Shown one piece after another: positions 59,442-64,000 of a DNA stretch of 64,000 bases. Made by a program: the position numbers and the translations under genes. This DNA comes from Siphonodentalium dalli. Taxonomy: Eukaryota > Mollusca > Scaphopoda > Gadilida > Siphonodentaliidae. Location of the stretch: contig CP136061.1 of assembly GCA_032622095.1 (NCBI GenBank), positions 93,555,345 through 93,619,344 of the forward strand, written 5' to 3'. Positions within the stretch are counted from its first letter, which is position 1. Each line of letters starts with the position of its first letter. Under the pieces are notes generated by a model. The model did not search any database. It was not told the origin of the DNA and saw nothing but the letters and a program-made list of their open reading frames with translations.

Positions 59442-59815
59442 GGTACTCAATTCCGATCAGACGCTCCTAAATTGCTATTTCTCTTAGGAAAAAAATAATG
59501 GATTCGAGGAACCTACCCATCAAAGCTCAGTGTGATCAGATATCAATTATTGAAGTTTGTTAATTTCTCGAGATGTGGCCCAGAAAACACGTGTTCAAAC
59601 GGACAAATTGCGGATGAAGATGGATAACTCTAAAATCAAGTTTAGTTTGACCACGTGTTTTCTGGGCCACATCTCGATAAATTCACAAACGTCAATAATC
59701 GATATCTGATCACTCTGCGCTTTGATGTTGGGTTCCTCGACTCGAATCAAATATTTTTTACCCCCGAAGCCAAAGAAATAGCAATTTAGGAGCGTCTGAT
59801 CGGATTGAGTACATT
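59442..59815. mobile_element. Fold-back MITE, TTAAAGGTACTCAA family (complete copy 1)
   Basis: The two halves are inverted copies of each other, about 170 bp each. The left begins AGGTACTCAATTCCGATCAG and the right ends CTGATCGGATTGAGTAC. Inner landmarks in both arms are the CTCGAGATGTGGCCCAGAAA-type and GATCAGATATC tracts. It has no coding capacity. The same family occurs at 1-312, 1905-2318, 6278-6530, 17362-17839 and 62210-62581. Confidence 0.8.
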
Positions 59816-59943
59816 TAATGAGGTGATGAACTCATGAAGAACGCCGTGACGTCATCGCACGCGCTGATATTAAACGTGTCTATTACCGATAATTATGAAA
59901 CTGCTTTTATGGCCAAATTATGTGATAAAATGTAATATTTGCG

Positions 59944-60908
59944 TCATGATAACTTTATAAACGCTAATTTTAAGAAAATGCTCACTCTTTTCAATATACT
60001 TATATTAAGCAGTGACAGCAATCTGTAGAATCTATTTCTGTTAGGATTTTCCCAGTCACGGTAATACTTCGGGATATAGGTTTCTCGCAGGTCGTTAAGT
60101 TTTGTACACAAAATAACAAAATGGTATTCATCACAGACATTTTCGCCATATAACGGGCATTTCGTGTCTTTGCGTGTACTTTTATTCCATCTGCATTGCC
60201 CCACCGGTAGTCTGTGATTGGCTGTTCTAATTTCAGTAAATAAGTAGCCAGATGAGAGGGCATATATACTAAGTGTCGGCTCAATCTGACAGAATCCTTT
60301 ATGTTTCGATAAAATATGGAACGGTTTGAGATAGACATATTTAGATTGCTGAAGAGGCAACCTGCGTGTTGTTCTATTATTTTCGCTTTCATGCGTTTCA
60401 TGTCAGTCGTGCTTTGTGGTGACTGATTCTGCCACGCACTTTCCATATTTACTTCTCGCAGCGTTTCTTTGATAAACGAAATCCATTTAATCTTGGTTTG
60501 TAATATGGTATCACTATCATTGAGATACCTGAGTAGAAGGAATACATTCTTAGCTAATTCTGATCCTTCATGCGATACTAGTTTTGACCAATATGATATT
60601 GCTCTGCTCTTAATATCGATCATTACGGGGTATCTTCCCAAATTCTGCATACACCATGTAGTTTGGTGTGCTAGACTTCATTGTTGTGATAATTTTGCAG
60701 AATTTAAGATGAATGGTCTCCAAAATTTGAGTTTTCTCGAAACACAAAACTTCACCACCATATACAGCATAATCGGCATAATCATAGAATCAAACATAAT
60801 ATCTAGAGGCAGCTGCAGCTTTCTTGTTCTATTCAAAAGGCCATACATGGCTCTCGTTACTGCATTCTGGGTCTACTTAATAGATTGGCAGAATCTACCA
60901 TTGTAAAA
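59944..60908 (-). pseudogene. LINE 3' fragment, copy 2 (tandem duplicate)
   Basis: This is a near-identical duplicate of the fragment at 57205-58160, with the same frameshift and the same CDEYHFVILC ending. Visible differences are one alanine/threonine-type codon change (GCA to GTA on the plus strand near 60509) and a 9-bp insertion near 60765. The shared frameshift shows that the fragment was already dead before it was duplicated. Confidence 0.8.
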
Positions 60909-60964
60909 GAATTTAATACCGAGGTATTTAAATTCTTTTAGAATTTGTATTTATTGTCCCCGAT

Positions 60965-61724
60965 TAGTGTTCGGTATTCGACGGATTTCGGTATTCTAAT
61001 ATGCGGTTCGAATAACGAGCGAATATTCGAATAGTATTCGAATATTTAGATAAATAATAAAATTATATAGATAACATATTTTGGAACCAATTTATTATTT
61101 AATGAAATAGCATATTTATCCATGCACATGCTATACGCAAAAAAAAAGAGAGAGAAAAAAAGTCTTTTGGCTTAATAGCAAGAGTTTGTCTGTTTATGAA
61201 GTTCATGTAGTCAATGTCCCATGCATGGCTTAAAGGTTCTTGTTCAAGAAGTGTAACATTTGGACAGTCTGCGGCTTCAACCGGTTGCGATTTTCAGTAG
61301 ATATCAGCCCTGCGGTAGAGAACGCGCATTCAGACGATACACTGGTGGCCGGTATACCGAGATAGAACTTAGCTAATTTGGCGACTTCGGGGTAAAGTGA
61401 CAACGCGCAAACAAAACAAAACGATGCCTTACAGGTCCGCTTCCTATGACCACATGCAAGCACGGTCTGGTTTACACCTATAGCCAATAAAATTATTTCG
61501 ACGTCATGACGCCAATCAAATCAGAACCTTACAGTTACGTCATATTAATTCGTTTATTGTCAGTGGAAAATAGACTATACTTTTAACAGACCCTCAGACT
61601 GATAACAAACCAGGAAACAATTACCCGGAGATTATTCTCGAATATTCGAATATTCAAATAATTATTCGAATATTCGAATATTTATTTTTACGAGCGAATA
61701 TTCGAATATTCCAACCGAACACTA
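60965..61724 (-). mobile_element. Internally deleted hAT element, copy 2 (760 bp)
   Basis: This is the duplicate of the 58217-58976 element, with the same TAGTGTTCGGT/ACCGAACACTA ends and the same imperfect 8-bp target duplication (60957-60964 and 61725-61732). It arose by segmental duplication and not by independent transposition, because its insertion point and flanks match copy 1. Confidence 0.85.
61230..61487 (-). pseudogene. hAT transposase C-terminal domain remnant, copy 2
   Basis: The 85-residue translation is identical to the copy-1 remnant and carries the hATC landmarks LGIPATSVSSECAFSTAG and RLKPQTVQMLHFL. The catalytic core is missing. It is part of the second unit of the tandem duplication. 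Confidence 0.85.
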
Positions 61725-62031
61725 GCCCCGATAAGTGAATATTGTATTTATTGGCCCCGATAAGTGAATATTGTATTGGTTGGCCCCGATAAGTGAATAT
61801 TGTATTTATTGGCCCCGATAAGTGAATATTGTATTTATTGGCCCCGATAAGTGAATATTGTATTTATTGGCCCCGATAAGTGAATATTGTATTGATTGGC
61901 CCCGATAAGTGAATATTGTATTGATTGGTCCCGGTAAGTGAATATTGTATTTATTGGCCCCGATAAGTGAATATTGTATTTATTGGCCCCGATAAGTGAA
62001 TATTGTATTTATTGGCCCCGATAAGTGAATA
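61725..62031 (+). repeat. 29-bp minisatellite, 11 units (duplicate array)
   Basis: This is the same repeat as 58977-59266, in the second unit of the tandem duplication. It has one more repeat and lacks the irregular unit near 59240, showing that repeat number changed after the duplication. Confidence 0.9.
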
Positions 62032-62209
62032 TAGGTAAGTTCTTTGTGAGATGGCTGATGAATGAAATTCCCGATCAGTATCCGATAATAGACCGCTGCA
62101 AGATTTAAAATTGTTATGTGATATAAAGTGAAGCATTTGGTTCATCTCTATAGATTCTTTGTGTTGTCCATGAAATTAAAACCTCATCTTCGAAATAGTA
62201 TTCCTTACA

Positions 62210-62581
62210 GGTACTCAATTCCGATCAGACGCTCCTAAATTGCTATTTCTCTTAGGAAAAAAATAATGGATTCGAGGAACCTACCCATCAAAGCTCAGTG
62301 TGATCAGATATCAATTATTGAAGTTTGTTAATTTCTCGAGATGTGGCCCAGAAAACACGTGTTCAAACGGACAAATTGCGGATGAAGATGGATAACTCTA
62401 AAATCAAGTTTAGTTTGACCACGTGTTTTCTGGGCCACATCTCGATAAATTCACAAACGTCAATAATCGATATCTGATCACTCTGCGCTTTGATGTTGGG
62501 TTCCTCGACTCGAATCAAATATTTTTTACCCCCGAAGCCAAAGAAATAGCAATTTAGGAGCGTCTGATCGGATTGAGTACA
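62210..62581. mobile_element. Fold-back MITE, TTAAAGGTACTCAA family (duplicate copy)
   Basis: This copy came with the segmental duplication. Its arms and centre match the 59442-59815 copy almost base for base. Confidence 0.8.
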
Positions 62582-62885
62582 TTTAATGAGGTGATGAACT
62601 CATGAAGTTCTGATAAACATATCTGCAATCTTCTTCCATTTCTGTATCCAAAAATGATGGGGCAACGTAGACTAAACATCTAGAATATGACTATCGTTAT
62701 AGATGCACAATATAGTAAATTGAGTGATTGCTCTTATAATTTTCAATCAACGTGTTTATTAAATCCGAACATCCGATTTATCACTGTTGAGTATATTCTT
62801 TGTTCAACCGCTGAATACAATTCGCTCAACAAAATTATCACTCAACGTGTTGAGTAGACATTTAGTCAATAATATTTTCAGTGTA

Positions 62886-64000
62886 TATAATCGATTAGTC
62901 GGTGTGCCATATAATTTATATATGTGTACATTTGATGTGAAATATAGGCCTGGATATGTATACATACCGGTACACAACATGACAGGGTATGCGTAACTCC
63001 GATCAGGTTTGCTGCATGATTGTTCCGGAATAAGTTCAGAATTCTTGGTAAATGATTAAATGTGTGCCATACCGAACATATGCTACTACTGTCTATTATT
63101 ATTATTTAACCGCACGGGATTGGTTGTCTTCTCGTCTACCTCATTGTGGGGAATACCCGGCATGTTTTGAAATACGAAAGCGTGATCCTTTCAAAAGATC
63201 CACACAACTAACACCAAAGGCCATCGAGGTAATATTGAATTCCATATAACATTGAACAAACAGTGCAGCTGAACTTCTGTCGCCAATCGCTCAGATATGC
63301 ACCCTCGATTTAACCTATGTTGATCCAATATTTATTTTACTATTAACCCCCGTTTCACCGAATAATTCTTCGTTGAACTTCAATAAAGTAATTTATGGTT
63401 GGATACTCAGCAAACAAGAGTGTGGTCATTTTCACATACTGTATAACACGGGTAGGAACTGCTCCGCGAAGCAGACACCGATTCCGATCTTTGGTCCATT
63501 TCACTATCGATCCGTGTCCAGTTCACTCGCGATTTGTGTACAGAAAATGGCGGCTAATACAAGCATGCATGCCGGTGGGTATTCCCCATAATCTACAAAT
63601 AGTAGTTTTCAAACTATTCGCACGGGGAAACAGACAACAAACACTGCAAGTTCATAACACTAACAATTCAATCAACATGGATACTAATTCCTTGTAGAAA
63701 TAACCACTGATCGGTCGGATTTCTGTGAAAAAATCACATAACGATAGATAACATCGTTTTTCGAACAACTTTCTGTTTAGCTAGAAATTAGAAATGCGTA
63801 GCATTCACGCCCATTACCACCAATATCTCATATATAACATTGCCCACTGTTGACATCGATCAAGACATGCATGGTATGCGCTCCAGTTCACTAAATCAGA
63901 AGCTCCAGTTCACTACAACCTAAACATGATATGCTCAAGTTCACTACATCGAACATCGCCTTCTCAAAAGGCAGCCTTTATGTCTGAAAATGGCTGTCAA
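62886..64000. other. Unassigned right end of window
   Basis: Only short frames without domains. Near 63880-63950 there is a weak repeat of CTCCAGTTCACTA. Confidence 0.4.

Larger units (their letters stand above)
57097..59835 (+). repeat. Segmental tandem duplication, unit 1 (2,739 bp)
   Basis: The unit contains, in order, the right arm end of a palindrome, a LINE 3' fragment, an internally deleted hAT element, ten 29-bp minisatellite units and a fold-back MITE. It starts at GAAGAACGCC, a sequence that recurs at 59836. The 4-bp GAAG also occurs at the far end of unit 2 (62604), giving a microhomology junction. Confidence 0.92.
59836..62603 (+). repeat. Segmental tandem duplication, unit 2 (2,768 bp)
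   Basis: This repeats unit 1 in the same order with very few differences. Those seen are a 9-bp insertion near 60765, an extra minisatellite unit (11 against 10) and a handful of substitutions, for example near 60509 and 61550. The low divergence indicates a recent event. An assembly artefact is unlikely because the units differ at several places, but it is not excluded. Confidence 0.92.
56056..62883. mobile_element. Candidate CACTG-ended DNA element (6.8 kb) holding nested repeats
   Basis: The left end CACTGAAAATCTC and right end ATATTTTCAGTG form a short terminal inverted repeat, each bordered by TA (56054-56055 and 62884-62885). Both subterminal regions carry multiple TTTACTAAAT/ACTCAA-type motifs in both orientations (56070-56200 and 62785-62880), a layout typical of CACTA/EnSpm or Chapaev-like elements. 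No transposase of that type is visible. The interior holds a palindrome and the tandem duplication, so it would be non-autonomous. Confidence 0.55.

Noticed and set aside
58977-62031. Regular repeats that could be taken for CRISPR arrays (29-bp and similar)
   Set aside because: The repeats are directly tandem with no unique spacers, in a eukaryotic context with no cas genes.

Overview
The window is low-GC nuclear DNA from an animal, and it is dense with transposable elements (TEs). The one convincing host gene is a Toll-like receptor (TLR) in a single coding exon on the minus strand (48988-51366). Everything else I could assign is mobile-element or repeat sequence: LINEs, a young non-coding LTR element, Helitrons, hAT, TTAA-flanked, CACTG-ended and other MITE-like elements, a SINE, minisatellites and microsatellites. 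A single-exon TLR beside CR1-like LINEs carrying a 2A peptide, Helitrons and SINE-like sequence suggests a marine invertebrate, most likely a mollusc. That is inference; nothing here fixes the species.

Layout. 1-6.5 kb: fold-back and MITE-like elements, including a GC-rich palindromic element (1285-1749), two TTAA-type elements, and a complete 1,048-bp hAT MITE with an exact 8-bp target duplication (4927-5974). 7.1-8.6 kb: long AT/GT and GA microsatellites. 9.4-12.2 kb: a 0.54-kb MITE, a near-perfect hairpin and an inverted-repeat element. 12.25-17.04 kb: a 4.8-kb fold-back with ~1.3-kb arms made partly of 254-bp repeats carrying 80-bp hairpins. 18.4-22.1 kb: a decayed but nearly full-length LINE with endonuclease and reverse transcriptase, preceded by a 2A-like GDIEKNPGP sequence.

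22.1-37.96 kb is the most striking region: about 13 Helitron-like elements joined head to tail, CTAG end to 5' end, many filled with a 122-bp minisatellite. One of them carries a 4.94-kb non-coding LTR retrotransposon (28558-33495) whose two 467-bp LTRs appear to differ by one base. Another carries a 348-bp TTAA-flanked MITE. Empty sites for both insertions exist elsewhere in the train.

38-48 kb holds more MITE copies, a second LINE fragment, a truncated hAT MITE, and inverted 21-bp minisatellite arrays. 49-51.4 kb is the TLR; a splice acceptor lies 2 bp before its ATG, so a 5'-UTR intron is likely. Two related ~0.9-kb direct repeats lie on either side of the gene (46.0-46.9 and 52.5-53.5 kb). 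54-55 kb has a tRNA-derived SINE candidate and a 232-bp MITE, both with related empty sites near 3.2-3.3 kb. 56.06-62.88 kb appears to be one large CACTG-ended element. It contains a ~715-bp palindrome and a recent tandem duplication (57097-59835 and 59836-62603), each unit of which holds a LINE 3' fragment, an internally deleted hAT element, a 29-bp minisatellite and a fold-back MITE.

No tRNA, rRNA or CRISPR was found. Most short reading frames here are repeat translations and not genes.
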